Source: Actinomycetota bacterium
GTDB taxonomy: Bacteria > Actinomycetota > Actinomycetes > Nanopelagicales > Nanopelagicaceae
Direction of reading: 5' to 3'
Length of the DNA: 36,581 nt
NCBI GenBank assembly: GCA_009701305.1
Contig: WLKK01000004.1
Span: 1 to 36,581 of the forward strand
Shown here: in pieces, positions 10,505 to 20,562 of the stretch
Layout of the letters: each line of letters starts with the position of its first letter
Numbering within the stretch: position 1 is the first letter of the stretch
Notes under the pieces: model-generated
The model's database searches: none
Seen by the model: only the letters and a program-made list of their open reading frames with translations
Told to the model about the DNA's origin: nothing
Program-made: the position numbers and the translations under genes

Positions 10505-10750
10505 GTCAAACGTATTGATCAGGGCGATCACCCTGGGAGCGTTCGGAAGATTTATCAAGATTTTGCGTGATTACTTCGTAATTTCGCAATATTGTTGATG
10601 AGGTAGAACCGGTTGAGTTAAGTGGTTGTCTGACCCGTAAACGGCATTTAGAAGTAGCCCTCGGGTTGGGGAACAAGGTGGGTGGTACCGCGCATCGCGT
10701 AAGTGAGCGTCCCTCCAGATAGCTGATTTAACTATCTTGGAACGAGGAGC
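10505..10750 (+). promoter_or_regulatory. T-box leader (tRNA-Ile sensing, probably translational) upstream of ileS
   Basis: Canonical T-box core GGTGGGTGGTACCGCG (10677-10692) with the UGGU bulge, then GCGTCCCTCC. Candidate Ile specifier ATC at 10527-10529 in GCGATCACCCTGGGAGC. Downstream hairpin CTCCAGATAG...CTATCTTGG...GGAG can sequester the ileS SD. Confidence 0.9.
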
Positions 10751-10753
10751 TTG

Positions 10754-13700
10754 ATGAACGCGGATAAAGGTAAATCTTCAGTGAACCTGACGTACCCGAG
10801 TTACACAGCCCTGTCTGCCCAAATTGATTTGCCTTCAATGGAGCACCAAATCCTCGAATTTTGGCGCACTGGAGAAATTTTTGCCAAGAGCACCGCTGCT
10901 CGCGATATTCCTGGTGCCCGGGAATGGACTTTTTACGAGGGTCCACCGACAGCAAATGGATTACCTGGAACTCATCACATCGAAGCCCGCGTATTTAAAG
11001 ATCTCTTCCCACGCTTTCACACAATGAAAGGTGCATTTGTTCCGCGTTTTGCTGGATGGGATTGTCATGGATTGCCGGTTGAACTTGCCGTTGAAAAAGA
11101 ATTAGGTTTTACCGGTAAATCAGATATTGAAAAATTCGGTGTTGCTGAATTTAATGATAAATGTCGCACATCGGTACAACGTCATGTTGGCGCTTTTGTT
11201 GAGATGACAGAACGCATGGGTTTCTGGGTTGATTTTGAAAAAGCTTATTGGACTATGTCGCCTGAATACATAGATAGTGTTTGGTGGTCAATCAGCGAGA
11301 TTTGGAAAAAAGGACTTTTAGTTCAAGACCACCGTGTGGCTCCATACTGTCCGCGATGTGGAACTGGATTATCCGATCATGAACTTGCACAAGGTTATGA
11401 AAATATAACTGACCCTTCTGTATTTGTTGCATTTCCGATTACTTCTGGTCACTTAGCAGAGATTGCTGCCAAATTGCTGGTTTGGACTACAACTCCGTGG
11501 ACGCTAGTTTCAAATACTGCAATTGCTGTGCATCCAGAAGTCAAATATCTAGTTGCAAAAACTGAAGAAAATGAAATCTATGTAGTGGCTGAGCCCTTAA
11601 TTAAAATCCTGGGCGAAAATCTACAAATCATTGAAGAGATTTCTGGAAAAGATTTGGAACATACCAAATATAAAAGACCCTTTGATTTTGTTGAGATACC
11701 AGACGCTCATTTCGTAGTACTGGCTGATTATGTGACAACTGAAGATGGAACTGGCTTAGTCCATCAATCACCCGCATTTGGTGCCGAAGATTTAATCGTT
11801 TGCCGGAAATACAATTTGCCGGTAGTTAATCCAATTGCTGGAGACGGAAAGTTTCTAAGTGAAGTTCCAGTTGTTGGAGGTATGTTTTTCAAAGATAGTG
11901 ACAAAGTATTAGTTAAAGAGTTGAAAAAGCTTGGAGTTCTCTACAAGCATCTGCAGTATCAACACTCTTACCCACATTGCTGGCGGTGCCACACCCCATT
12001 GATGTATTACGCACAACCATCTTGGTATATCCGGACTACCGCGATCAAAGAAGCCCTGATGCGCGAAAACACAAACACTGATTGGCATCCAGAAACCATT
12101 AAAAGTGGCCGGTATGGCGATTGGCTTGAAAACAATATTGATTGGGCATTATCCAGAAACCGCTATTGGGGAACTCCACTACCAATCTGGAGATGCGAAG
12201 AAGGCCATCTTGAATGTATTGGCTCTCGAAAAGAGTTAAGCGCGCGAACAGGTAATGATTTAGATGAATTAGATCCGCACCGTCCTTTTGTTGATGAGAT
12301 TTATTTTGATTGTCAGCAATGTGGTGGCCAGATGAAGCGGGTACCTGAGGTAATCGACTGTTGGTATGACTCAGGTGCAATGCCATTTGCTCAATTGGGG
12401 TACCCACACAAGCCTGGTTCTATAGAGGCGTTTGAAAAAACTTATCCAGCTGATTTCATCTGTGAAGCGATCGACCAAACTCGAGGTTGGTTTTACACAA
12501 TGATGACTATAGGAACATTAGTTTTTGATAAATCCTCATACAAAACTGTGCTCTGTCTCGGACATATTTTAGATAAAGATGGTCGCAAGATGAGCAAGCA
12601 TCTTGGAAATGTTTTAGAGCCCATGCCTTTGATGGATAAACATGGGGCTGACGCCGTGCGTTGGTACATGTTGGCTGCTGGATCACCTTGGGCATCTCGT
12701 CGCGTCGGTCATGATGCGATTTCCGATGTAGTCCGTAAAACTTTATTAACTTACTGGAATACCGTTTCCTTCCTAACTCTTTACGGAAAAGCCGCTGATT
12801 TCAAACCAACAGGTGTATTGAATTCTGAAAATACTCTTGATCGTTGGATAATTTCACAACTAAACCGCACAATCGAAGAATGTGATCGCTCTTTCACAGA
12901 TTTTGATTCACAAAGCGCAGGTCGCGCCTTAGCAACATTTATTGATGAATTATCAAATTGGTATGTCAGACGTTCTCGTCGCAGATTTTGGGATGGCGAT
13001 GCACAAGCTTTGGAAACTTTGCACCATTGCATTAAATCTCTCACTTTAATCATGGCCCCAATGGTGCCTTTCATCACGGAAAAAGTTTGGCAAGATGTAA
13101 TCAAAGTTGTCCAACCAGATGTAGTTGATTCAGTTCACTTGGCTGATTGGCCAATCTTTAATCAAGGTTCGGTTGATCTAGCACTAGGTGATGCTGTTGC
13201 CGCTACGCGCAGATTGGTGGAACTTGGTAGAGCCGCACGTGCCGAGTCCGGAGTAAAGATTCGGCAACCTCTTGGCCGGGCCCTCATCTCTGGTTTTGCC
13301 AGATTAAGTCACGAATTACAAAGTGAGATTGCCGATGAGTTAAATGTCCATCGGATCGAAGATCTATCAACCGCTGATGGCGAACTTGTCGATTATTCCA
13401 TTAAAGCCAATTTCCGAACTCTTGGCACTAAATATGGTGCAAATGTACAAGAGATTGCTACTGCTTTATCAAAACTAAATGCCGCTGATGTTGTTAGCAA
13501 AGTGCGCAGCGGTCAGCCACAAATTATTAGTGGTGATTCCAGTTTTGAAGTAAATGAAGAGGATCTAATTATTACGGAAACTCCACGTACTGGCTGGGCG
13601 GTGGCTTCTCACGATGGCGAAAGTGTTGCCATTGATTTAACCATCACGCCAGAGTTGCATCAAGAAGGTGTAATTCGCGAAATTATTCGGGCCATTCAAG

Positions 13701-13900
13701 AGGAACGCAAAAATGCTGGCTTTGATGTCTCTGACCGGATCAAATTGATTTGGAATGGTTCTGCTGAAGTTAGCGACGCCCTAGAAAGCGGAATAAAACT
13801 TATTTCCGAAGAAGTTCTCGCCTTGGAAGTTGAAAAAGATTCATCCTTGAAATTTGCTGATGGGGAGTTAGAACTTGGATTGAAACTTTTGCGGCTATAG
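10754..13900 (+). CDS. ileS: Isoleucyl-tRNA synthetase
   Basis: ~1048 aa; EGPPTANGLPGTHH (HIGH-like), DGRKMSKHLGN (KMSKS). ATG at 10754 preceded by GAGGAG; TTG at 10751 is the alternative start. Confidence 0.98.
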   Translation: MNADKGKSSVNLTYPSYTALSAQIDLPSMEHQILEFWRTGEIFAKSTAARDIPGAREWTFYEGPPTANGLPGTHHIEARVFKDLFPRFHTMKGAFVPRFAGWDCHGLPVELAVEKELGFTGKSDIEKFGVAEFNDKCRTSVQRHVGAFVEMTERMGFWVDFEKAYWTMSPEYIDSVWWSISEIWKKGLLVQDHRVAPYCPRCGTGLSDHELAQGYENITDPSVFVAFPITSGHLAEIAAKLLVWTTTPWTLVSNTAIAVHPEVKYLVAKTEENEIYVVAEPLIKILGENLQIIEEISGKDLEHTKYKRPFDFVEIPDAHFVVLADYVTTEDGTGLVHQSPAFGAEDLIVCRKYNLPVVNPIAGDGKFLSEVPVVGGMFFKDSDKVLVKELKKLGVLYKHLQYQHSYPHCWRCHTPLMYYAQPSWYIRTTAIKEALMRENTNTDWHPETIKSGRYGDWLENNIDWALSRNRYWGTPLPIWRCEEGHLECIGSRKELSARTGNDLDELDPHRPFVDEIYFDCQQCGGQMKRVPEVIDCWYDSGAMPFAQLGYPHKPGSIEAFEKTYPADFICEAIDQTRGWFYTMMTIGTLVFDKSSYKTVLCLGHILDKDGRKMSKHLGNVLEPMPLMDKHGADAVRWYMLAAGSPWASRRVGHDAISDVVRKTLLTYWNTVSFLTLYGKAADFKPTGVLNSENTLDRWIISQLNRTIEECDRSFTDFDSQSAGRALATFIDELSNWYVRRSRRRFWDGDAQALETLHHCIKSLTLIMAPMVPFITEKVWQDVIKVVQPDVVDSVHLADWPIFNQGSVDLALGDAVAATRRLVELGRAARAESGVKIRQPLGRALISGFARLSHELQSEIADELNVHRIEDLSTADGELVDYSIKANFRTLGTKYGANVQEIATALSKLNAADVVSKVRSGQPQIISGDSSFEVNEEDLIITETPRTGWAVASHDGESVAIDLTITPELHQEGVIREIIRAIQEERKNAGFDVSDRIKLIWNGSAEVSDALESGIKLISEEVLALEVEKDSSLKFADGELELGLKLLRL

Positions 13901-14179
13901 AAGCACCACAAAACGCATCAAAAGTTGAACTCCAAAAAATAGCAGTACAAATGCCAAGTCGATATTGACCGATCCCACTCGCAGTGGTGGTACAAATTTT
14001 CGGACAAAAACCAATGGCTTTTCAGTAACTGTAAATACAAATTCAGAGAGAACTAAAGCGATTCCTTTTGGACGCCAGTTTCGGGCAAACATTTGTACAT
14101 AATCTAAGACCAAGCGAGCAATTAATGTGATTATAAATAATTGCAGAACTGAGTGTAAAACTGAACCAAGAGCTCCCAT
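13895..14179 (-). CDS. YggT-family membrane protein
   Basis: 94 aa, hydrophobic; LFIITLIARLVLDYVQMF, EKPLVFVRKFVPPLRVGSVNIDLAFVLLFFGV. Confidence 0.9.
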   Translation of the reverse strand: MGALGSVLHSVLQLFIITLIARLVLDYVQMFARNWRPKGIALVLSEFVFTVTEKPLVFVRKFVPPLRVGSVNIDLAFVLLFFGVQLLMRFVVLL

Positions 14180-14188
14180 TAAAGTTGA

Positions 14189-14692
14189 TTAGCTCTGATT
14201 AAAGAAACTCGCCTCTGCGGCAGCGACTTTCTCTTCAGCTGAAACTTTTACATTTGGTGGTGACAAAAGAAAGACGCTCTTTGTTACTTTCTCAATAACT
14301 CCACGATGACCAAATACCAATCCGGCTGCAAAATCAACTAACCGTTTTGCATCTGCATCATCCATCTCAGTTAAGTTCATGATCACCGGGGTGTATTCAC
14401 GGTAATGCTCACCGATTGTGCGCGCATCGTTATAGCTACGTGGATGCAAAGTTACAATTTTTTCTACTGGCGCATCTAGATCTAATGCGAGTGCAGGGGA
14501 ATGAGTTGCTTGTGGTGAAGAGTGCACTAATTCAACAGAACGACGGGCACTCGAAACTAGATTTGGCATTACTGGACGTGGACGGGCTGCTGGTGCAGAT
14601 TTAGCAGTTGAAGGAGCAAAACTCTCTTCGCCTTCACTTCCATCATCAACAAGTCCAAGATAAAGGGCCATTTTACGTAGGGGACTCGACAT
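14189..14692 (-). CDS. sepF: Cell division protein SepF
   Basis: MSSPLRKMALYLGLVDDG N-terminus; RSYNDARTIGEHYREYTPVIMNLTEMDDADAKRLVDFAAGLVFG. ORF opens at 14743; the internal start is preferred. Confidence 0.94.
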   Translation of the reverse strand: MSSPLRKMALYLGLVDDGSEGEESFAPSTAKSAPAARPRPVMPNLVSSARRSVELVHSSPQATHSPALALDLDAPVEKIVTLHPRSYNDARTIGEHYREYTPVIMNLTEMDDADAKRLVDFAAGLVFGHRGVIEKVTKSVFLLSPPNVKVSAEEKVAAAEASFFNQS

Positions 14693-14711
14693 GCCTATAA
14701 CGATACCTGTC

Positions 14712-15431
14712 TTATACGCGTGATCCGAGGATTGAACTGCCAACTCTTAAATGTGTCGCGCCGGCTGCGATCGCTGCGGCAAAATCACCACTCATCCCGG
14801 CAGAGATCCAAGTCGCATCTGGAAAAGCCCTTAAAAAAGTCCCGCTAATGGTTTTAAGTGCGTTAAAAGCCAATTCAGGGGCGACATCTAATGGTGCTAC
14901 AGCCATTAATCCTTGAAGTTTTAATCCCGAATGTTCCTTCACCTTTTCCCCTAATTCAATCAACTCCTCCGGCGCTACTCCCCCACGGTCTGGTCGAATC
15001 GGAAGATCTAAAGAGAGTTGCAATAGCAGTGAGATTGGTTTTTCTAACTCTATGGATAATTGTTGTAGCGGGAGTAAGTATCTTTCTTGATCAAATGAAT
15101 GAATAAAATCTGCCCAAGTCGCAATTGATCGTAATTTATTTCTTTGTAACTGTCCTTGGAAATGCCACTTAACTTCCTTTTTCTCATCATCTGCAACGTA
15201 ATTTTTGAACTCTTCAACTTTAGCCTTAGCCTCTTGATCTCGATTTTCGCCAAAATTTCGAATTCCTAAATCATAAAGATGCACAACGTCACTAGCTGGA
15301 AAATTTTTTGTAACAACAATTAAAGTTATTTCAGATCTCTCTCGATTACTCTTTTCGACAGCAAGGCAAATCTCACGTTCTACCGCAGCTAAATTTTGAG
15401 AAATCTCAATTTGTCTTGTGCTACTAGACAT
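14712..15431 (-). CDS. yggS: YggS-family PLP homeostasis protein
   Basis: VTKNFPASDVVHLYDLGIRNFGENRDQEA, WHFQGQLQRNK, SAGMSGDFAAAIAAGATHLRVGSSILG. Confidence 0.94.
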   Translation of the reverse strand: MSSSTRQIEISQNLAAVEREICLAVEKSNRERSEITLIVVTKNFPASDVVHLYDLGIRNFGENRDQEAKAKVEEFKNYVADDEKKEVKWHFQGQLQRNKLRSIATWADFIHSFDQERYLLPLQQLSIELEKPISLLLQLSLDLPIRPDRGGVAPEELIELGEKVKEHSGLKLQGLMAVAPLDVAPELAFNALKTISGTFLRAFPDATWISAGMSGDFAAAIAAGATHLRVGSSILGSRV

Positions 15432-16120
15432 TAACGTCTTCCGTGCACCACTACTCCGGCTTGGCGGCCGGTGAGTTTGTCTCGACGGTATGAGAAAAAA
15501 GATTGATCTTCATGGGTACAAACACCATTCCATTTTCCCGGAATTTGCGCAGTAGACAAGATAGAGATGATTGCTTTCGGGATATCAATACTTGGAGCAG
15601 ATCTACGCGTCTGACTAGCGGCTATCGGCATAAACTCTTCAGCCTCATCACGCATTTCTTCTGAGACTTCATAGCATTTTCCGCAAATAGTTGGACCAAT
15701 TTGAGCGCTAATTCCAATAGCACCCATATCGCGCATTTGAACCAATACCTTGTCAACAATATCTGCCAATAATCCTTTGCGCCCTACATGTACAGCCGCA
15801 GAAACTTGCTTGCTGGAAAGTAAAAGTGGAGCACAATCTGCAAACATCACAGCTAGGCCATAATTTAATTCTCTAGTGATCAAAGCATCGGCAGTTGGGG
15901 AGATTGACGGGTCACTCTCTTTATCAATTATCGCAATTTCATTCCCGTGAACTTGCTCCATAAAAAACAATTTTTCAGGAGCCACTTCAACTTTTGCGGC
16001 TAATGCTGCACGATTTTTTGCAACCGCAACAGGATCATCCCCGACATTAGTTGACAAATTGAAGGTCGCAAATGGTGCCGCGCTGGCGCCACCATTTCTA
16101 TCGGTATAGTAAAACTTCAT
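15431..16120 (-). CDS. pgeF: PgeF/YfiH-family multicopper-oxidase-fold (laccase domain) protein
   Basis: EQVHGNEIAIID, MFADCAPLLLSS, AAVHVGRKGLLADI, IGPTICGKCYEV. Confidence 0.9.
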   Translation of the reverse strand: MKFYYTDRNGGASAAPFATFNLSTNVGDDPVAVAKNRAALAAKVEVAPEKLFFMEQVHGNEIAIIDKESDPSISPTADALITRELNYGLAVMFADCAPLLLSSKQVSAAVHVGRKGLLADIVDKVLVQMRDMGAIGISAQIGPTICGKCYEVSEEMRDEAEEFMPIAASQTRRSAPSIDIPKAIISILSTAQIPGKWNGVCTHEDQSFFSYRRDKLTGRQAGVVVHGRR

Positions 16121-17263
16121 TTACTTAAGGAAATCTGGGATATCCAACTCTTCAACGGATCCATCTTCTTCGAAGACAATTCGCTTGCGTTCACGCGGTG
16201 GAGCGGTAGTGATAGCGGCAGCAATATCAATTGGGTCACTCTTTTCATTACTTGAGGGTACCGCTACCGGAGCTGCCGCAGAAACACTTGGTGGAGGTGA
16301 GATGATTTTTGTAGGTTCTCCCCCTTCAAAGCCCGCAGCAATCACAGTCACGCGCACTTCATCCCCTAATGCATCATCAATTACAGTGCCGTAAATAATA
16401 TTTGCATCTGGGTGAGCAGAAGCTGCTACTAATTCTGCAGCCTCACTTATTTCAAATAAACCTAAATCAGATCCTCCGGCAATCGACAGGAGCACTCCGT
16501 GGGCACCATCTATTGAGGCTTCAAGTAGTGGACTGGCGATAGCACTCTCAGCAGCACGAGTTGCTCGCGCTTCGCCACGAGCGGAACCAATACCCATTAA
16601 TGCTGATCCAGCATCCTTCATAATGCTGCGAACATCTGCAAAATCTAGATTGATTAAACCAGGCGTAGTGATCAAATCTGTAATTCCCTGCACACCGGCA
16701 AGCAGTACTTGATCCGCGCTTTTAAATGCTTCGAGTGCGGTTATGTTGCGATCTGAAATCGACAAGAGTCGATCATTTGGAATCACTATCAATGTGTCGA
16801 CTTCTGCACGTAAATCTGCAATTCCTTCATCTGCTTGAGAGGCACGACGCTTACCTTCAAAGGTAAATGGTCGAGTAACAACACCAACTGTTAGTGCTCC
16901 TAATTCGCGCGCAATTTTTGCAATGATTGGTGCACCGCCAGTTCCAGTTCCACCACCTTCACCTGCAGTTACAAAAACCATATCTGCACCACGTAATACT
17001 TCTGTAATTTCATCAATATGATCTTGCGCAGCTTGTCTTCCAATATCGGGAGATGCACCTGCGCCAAGTCCACGAGTTACTGCACGTCCGATATCTAATT
17101 TCACATCAGCATCACTCATTAATAAAGCTTGGGCATCAGTATTAATCGCAATAAATTCAACACCTTTTAATCCAACATCTATCATGCGATTAACTGCATT
17201 TACTCCGCCGCCGCCAATACCAACTACTTTGATAACTGCTAAATAATTTTGTGGTGTAGCCAC
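16121..17263 (-). CDS. ftsZ: Cell division GTPase FtsZ
   Basis: [38 protein letters not shown]-terminal tail [12 protein letters not shown] start with AAGGAGGG upstream. Confidence 0.99.
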   Translation of the reverse strand: MATPQNYLAVIKVVGIGGGGVNAVNRMIDVGLKGVEFIAINTDAQALLMSDADVKLDIGRAVTRGLGAGASPDIGRQAAQDHIDEITEVLRGADMVFVTAGEGGGTGTGGAPIIAKIARELGALTVGVVTRPFTFEGKRRASQADEGIADLRAEVDTLIVIPNDRLLSISDRNITALEAFKSADQVLLAGVQGITDLITTPGLINLDFADVRSIMKDAGSALMGIGSARGEARATRAAESAIASPLLEASIDGAHGVLLSIAGGSDLGLFEISEAAELVAASAHPDANIIYGTVIDDALGDEVRVTVIAAGFEGGEPTKIISPPPSVSAAAPVAVPSSNEKSDPIDIAAAITTAPPRERKRIVFEEDGSVEELDIPDFLK

Positions 17264-17345
17264 GGAACGCCCTCCTTAACGAAACCTCAATCTCTAGTTG
17301 AGAGTGAGTGAGTTCGCAAAACCTGGCTGAAGGTAGGGGGGAATT
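17264..17345 (-). promoter_or_regulatory. ftsZ leader with potential SD-sequestering hairpin
   Basis: RNA CCCUACCUU (17338-17330) is complementary at 8 of 9 positions to UAAGGAGGG (17278-17270), with nested GCGAAC/GUUUCGU and CUCAA/UUGAG helices between. Confidence 0.45.
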
Positions 17346-17406
17346 GCTCTGGCTACAAACACCTAGCAAATCTTTTTTTCTGTGTCGCGAATTTTAACAA
17401 AAGAAT

Positions 17407-18090
17407 TTATCTAACAGTAGGAGCTAAAGGTGAGGAGATATCAAAAATTTTGACTCTCTTATTCTTAGGATCTGCCAAAAGTGCATTTAAAACATCGATT
17501 TTCAAATCCTGCTCTTGTGTACCGCCCCAAACTATTTCTACCCCTAAGGTCAAGTTGAAAGTTATTGAATCTCGAGTTTTAGCGTCGATAGAAATTACTC
17601 GATTTTGGATCTTTGGGGGCAGGGAATGAAAGACCAACAAAGTTTGCCTAAGTAATTGCTTGGATGTTGAGGCCCTGATAATAGGTATTCCGCGCGGCAC
17701 TTGACTTACTTTTGCAAAAGTCACTCCTGAGGAATCTCCCACAAGATACCCACCTCCGGGAGCGGTAACCGCTATTTCAATTTTTCGCAGCTTCAAATCT
17801 ATTACTACCGTGCCAGGTAACTGCCGATTAACTTTTACATCTAAAATTTGCGGAAGAGCAAGTAATTTTCTTTTTACAGCAGATGAATTAACACGTGCCA
17901 TTGGCTGCCCTTTTTTAATTCCGCTTAATTTTATAACTTCCTTCAGTGACAATTTGGAAACATTTTCCGTTTTGGTAACTCCGGCGACCTTAATTTGATC
18001 TATGTTCATTAATCCTGACCATCCCAAGAGATAAGCCAAGAGCGATACTAAAACAACAGTGCCAATCAAATATATTTTTTTACGATTCAT
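17407..18090 (-). CDS. ftsQ: Cell division protein FtsQ (POTRA domain)
   Basis: N-terminal TM, then INDQIKVAGV-like POTRA region (MNIDQIKVAGVTKTENVS) and QLPGTVVIDLKLRKIEIAV; position between murC and ftsZ. Confidence 0.92.
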   Translation of the reverse strand: MNRKKIYLIGTVVLVSLLAYLLGWSGLMNIDQIKVAGVTKTENVSKLSLKEVIKLSGIKKGQPMARVNSSAVKRKLLALPQILDVKVNRQLPGTVVIDLKLRKIEIAVTAPGGGYLVGDSSGVTFAKVSQVPRGIPIIRASTSKQLLRQTLLVFHSLPPKIQNRVISIDAKTRDSITFNLTLGVEIVWGGTQEQDLKIDVLNALLADPKNKRVKIFDISSPLAPTVR

Positions 18091-19468
18091 CTGAAGTGGC
18101 TGCCTCAGCTAATCTCGTGAGTATCTGCATTCCAAGCGAGGTGACATCTCCGGCGCCCATAGTTATGATCAAATCATTTGCTTTAGCCGCAGATACCGCC
18201 AACTCAATCGCTGTAACTATGGAGGGTTCAAAATCAACTTTGGTTCCTAATGCGCGGATCTTTTCGGCGATTACCGAGCTGCTGGCACCGGGAATGGACT
18301 GCTCACCCGCACCATAAATATCCAATAAAATAACTTGATCTGCACCTGAAAGAGAGGATGCAAACCCCTCTGAAAACGCAAGCGTGCGTGAATAACGGTG
18401 TGGTTGAAAAATCACAATGATCTTGCCCTCTTCAACAACCTCCCTGGCGGTGGCAATAGTTGCGCTTACCTCAGTTGGATGGTGCGCATAATCATCAAAA
18501 ACTCGAATATCTCTGATATTTCCTTTTAACTCAAATCTACGACGAACCCCCTGGAATTTGGAAAGTCCAAGGATTAATTGATTTGGATTTAAGCCTAAAG
18601 CCAGTCCAGCGGCTAATGCCGCCGTGGCATTCAGAACATTATGCCTTCCTGGAATATTTAAACGAACTTCACCAAGTACTACTCCTTGCCAGGTAATTCT
18701 AAAAAAAGAACCAGTGGCAGATGTCGCAACGTGGGATATCCGTAATTGGGCATTTTCGGATTCGCCATAAGTAATAAGATTTAATGAAAGTTTTTTAACT
18801 GAATTAGCTAGTTCATTCCCGCCAGCATCATCTATACAAATGACTAAGAATTCATTTATGGATTTAACAAAATCAAAAAAAGTTTCCTGTAATTGTTTTT
18901 TAGAAGAAAAATGATCAACATGATCAATTTCAACATTTGTAATTATGGCTCCATATGGGTTGTAAACCAAAAAAGAACTATCAGACTCATCTGCTTCTGC
19001 TATAAAAATATCACCGTTGCCATGATGTGAATTTGAATTCGAATCATTTGGAGTCCCTCCGATTGCAAATGAAGGATCAACGCCGCACTCTTGGATTGCA
19101 ACTGCCAACATTGATGTTGTTGTAGTTTTTCCGTGAGTCCCAGCAACTGCAACTGATCTGTAACCTTTCATTAGTTCACTCAAGGATTGTGCCCGTGAAA
19201 GTACCGGAATTCCCGATTCCAACGCTGCCTTTAATTCGGGATTACTTACTTTTATAGCAGTAGATACCACCACTGTTTTTGCCATTGTGATGTTTTCTGC
19301 ATGGTGACCAATTTCAATTTTTGCGCCAAGTGTTCGTAAACTTGCTATAACTATTGAATCTTTTGCGTCAGAACCTGAAACTTGCACTCCACGATCCAAA
19401 AGTATTCTCGCGATAGCACTCATTCCCGCACCACCGATGCCGATAAAATGCACGGGTTCCTTTAGCAT
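18080..19468 (-). CDS. murC: UDP-N-acetylmuramate--L-alanine ligase
   Basis: HFIGIGGAGMSAIARIL, AGTHGKTTTTSM, FDDYAHHPTEV. Confidence 0.98.
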   Translation of the reverse strand: MLKEPVHFIGIGGAGMSAIARILLDRGVQVSGSDAKDSIVIASLRTLGAKIEIGHHAENITMAKTVVVSTAIKVSNPELKAALESGIPVLSRAQSLSELMKGYRSVAVAGTHGKTTTTSMLAVAIQECGVDPSFAIGGTPNDSNSNSHHGNGDIFIAEADESDSSFLVYNPYGAIITNVEIDHVDHFSSKKQLQETFFDFVKSINEFLVICIDDAGGNELANSVKKLSLNLITYGESENAQLRISHVATSATGSFFRITWQGVVLGEVRLNIPGRHNVLNATAALAAGLALGLNPNQLILGLSKFQGVRRRFELKGNIRDIRVFDDYAHHPTEVSATIATAREVVEEGKIIVIFQPHRYSRTLAFSEGFASSLSGADQVILLDIYGAGEQSIPGASSSVIAEKIRALGTKVDFEPSIVTAIELAVSAAKANDLIITMGAGDVTSLGMQILTRLAEAATSDES

Positions 19469-20562
19469 TAAAACTCCCCCTTGTGGGAATGCAAAATCTT
19501 TTCAGCAATTAAATCAACAAAATCAGTAGCAGCAGACAATTTAGTACTTTTATTTGCAACAGCATTCTTTGAGAATTCCGTAAATGACTCATTAATTTCT
19601 AATACTACTGATAATAAATTATCTGAAGTGCAATTACTGTTTAGTAGGATTTTTGCACTTCCACTGGTGACTAATTTCTCAGCATTTACGACCTGCTCGC
19701 CATTGCCAATCGACAATGGGATAAATACGGCTGGCAATCCCATAGCTTCGATCTCTGCACAAGTTCCGGCTCCCGCTCTTGCGATAATGAAATCCGCTGC
19801 CAAATAAGCCAACTCCATCTTTGCTAAGTAAGGAATCTGTCTATACCCAGCAGAATCAATTGCTTTGGCATTACCCACGCCAATTAAATGTAATATGGAA
19901 ATATTCTCAATGTTTAAGTGCGTGGTTATCGCAATTACCGCATCATTAATTTTCTGTGATCCAAGAGAGCCGCCCATGACCAGTAAAACTTTTCCTTCAG
20001 ATTGCAACCCTAACTCTTTACGCGCTGACACTTTAGCCAAAATTAACGCTTCTCCATTCAGTTTTGCTGCTTCGACAATGCTACTTCGCATCGGAAAACC
20101 AATAACATGTTGATCATTCCAATTCTTTATCGGGTTGAAAACTGCGACAACTTTTGCCCACTTGCGGCCCACTCGATTTGCAAGTCCGGGGACAGAATTA
20201 GATTCATGGATTGCAATTGGAATGCCAAGTATTCGGGCAGCTATGTATACCGGGGTCGCAACATAACCTCCAAAACCAACAGCGAGAGTTGCACTTCTCA
20301 ATAAAAATAGGGACTTAACTATCGCCGCCGAAAAGCGAGGGATGAATGTTAATGAATCCAAATTTAACTTGCGTGGAAAATTAGCTTTTAACAAATATTT
20401 GATTTGATAATTCTCCGCAGGCACAAGTTTTTCATCTGCTCCACCTTTTGAACCTATAAAAAGAATATCTGCTTTACCAAATCTTTTTTTAATTTCATTT
20501 GCAACTTCCAGGGCAGGTAATACATGGCCAGCTGTGCCACCCCCAGCAATTATTACTTTCAT
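19468..20562 (-). CDS. murG: UDP-GlcNAc: lipid I GlcNAc transferase MurG
   Basis: IIAGGGTAGHVLPALEVA, GFGGYVATPVYIAARILGIPIAIHESNSVPGLANR, MGGSLGSQKIND. Confidence 0.98.
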   Translation of the reverse strand: MKVIIAGGGTAGHVLPALEVANEIKKRFGKADILFIGSKGGADEKLVPAENYQIKYLLKANFPRKLNLDSLTFIPRFSAAIVKSLFLLRSATLAVGFGGYVATPVYIAARILGIPIAIHESNSVPGLANRVGRKWAKVVAVFNPIKNWNDQHVIGFPMRSSIVEAAKLNGEALILAKVSARKELGLQSEGKVLLVMGGSLGSQKINDAVIAITTHLNIENISILHLIGVGNAKAIDSAGYRQIPYLAKMELAYLAADFIIARAGAGTCAEIEAMGLPAVFIPLSIGNGEQVVNAEKLVTSGSAKILLNSNCTSDNLLSVVLEINESFTEFSKNAVANKSTKLSAATDFVDLIAEKILHSHKGEF

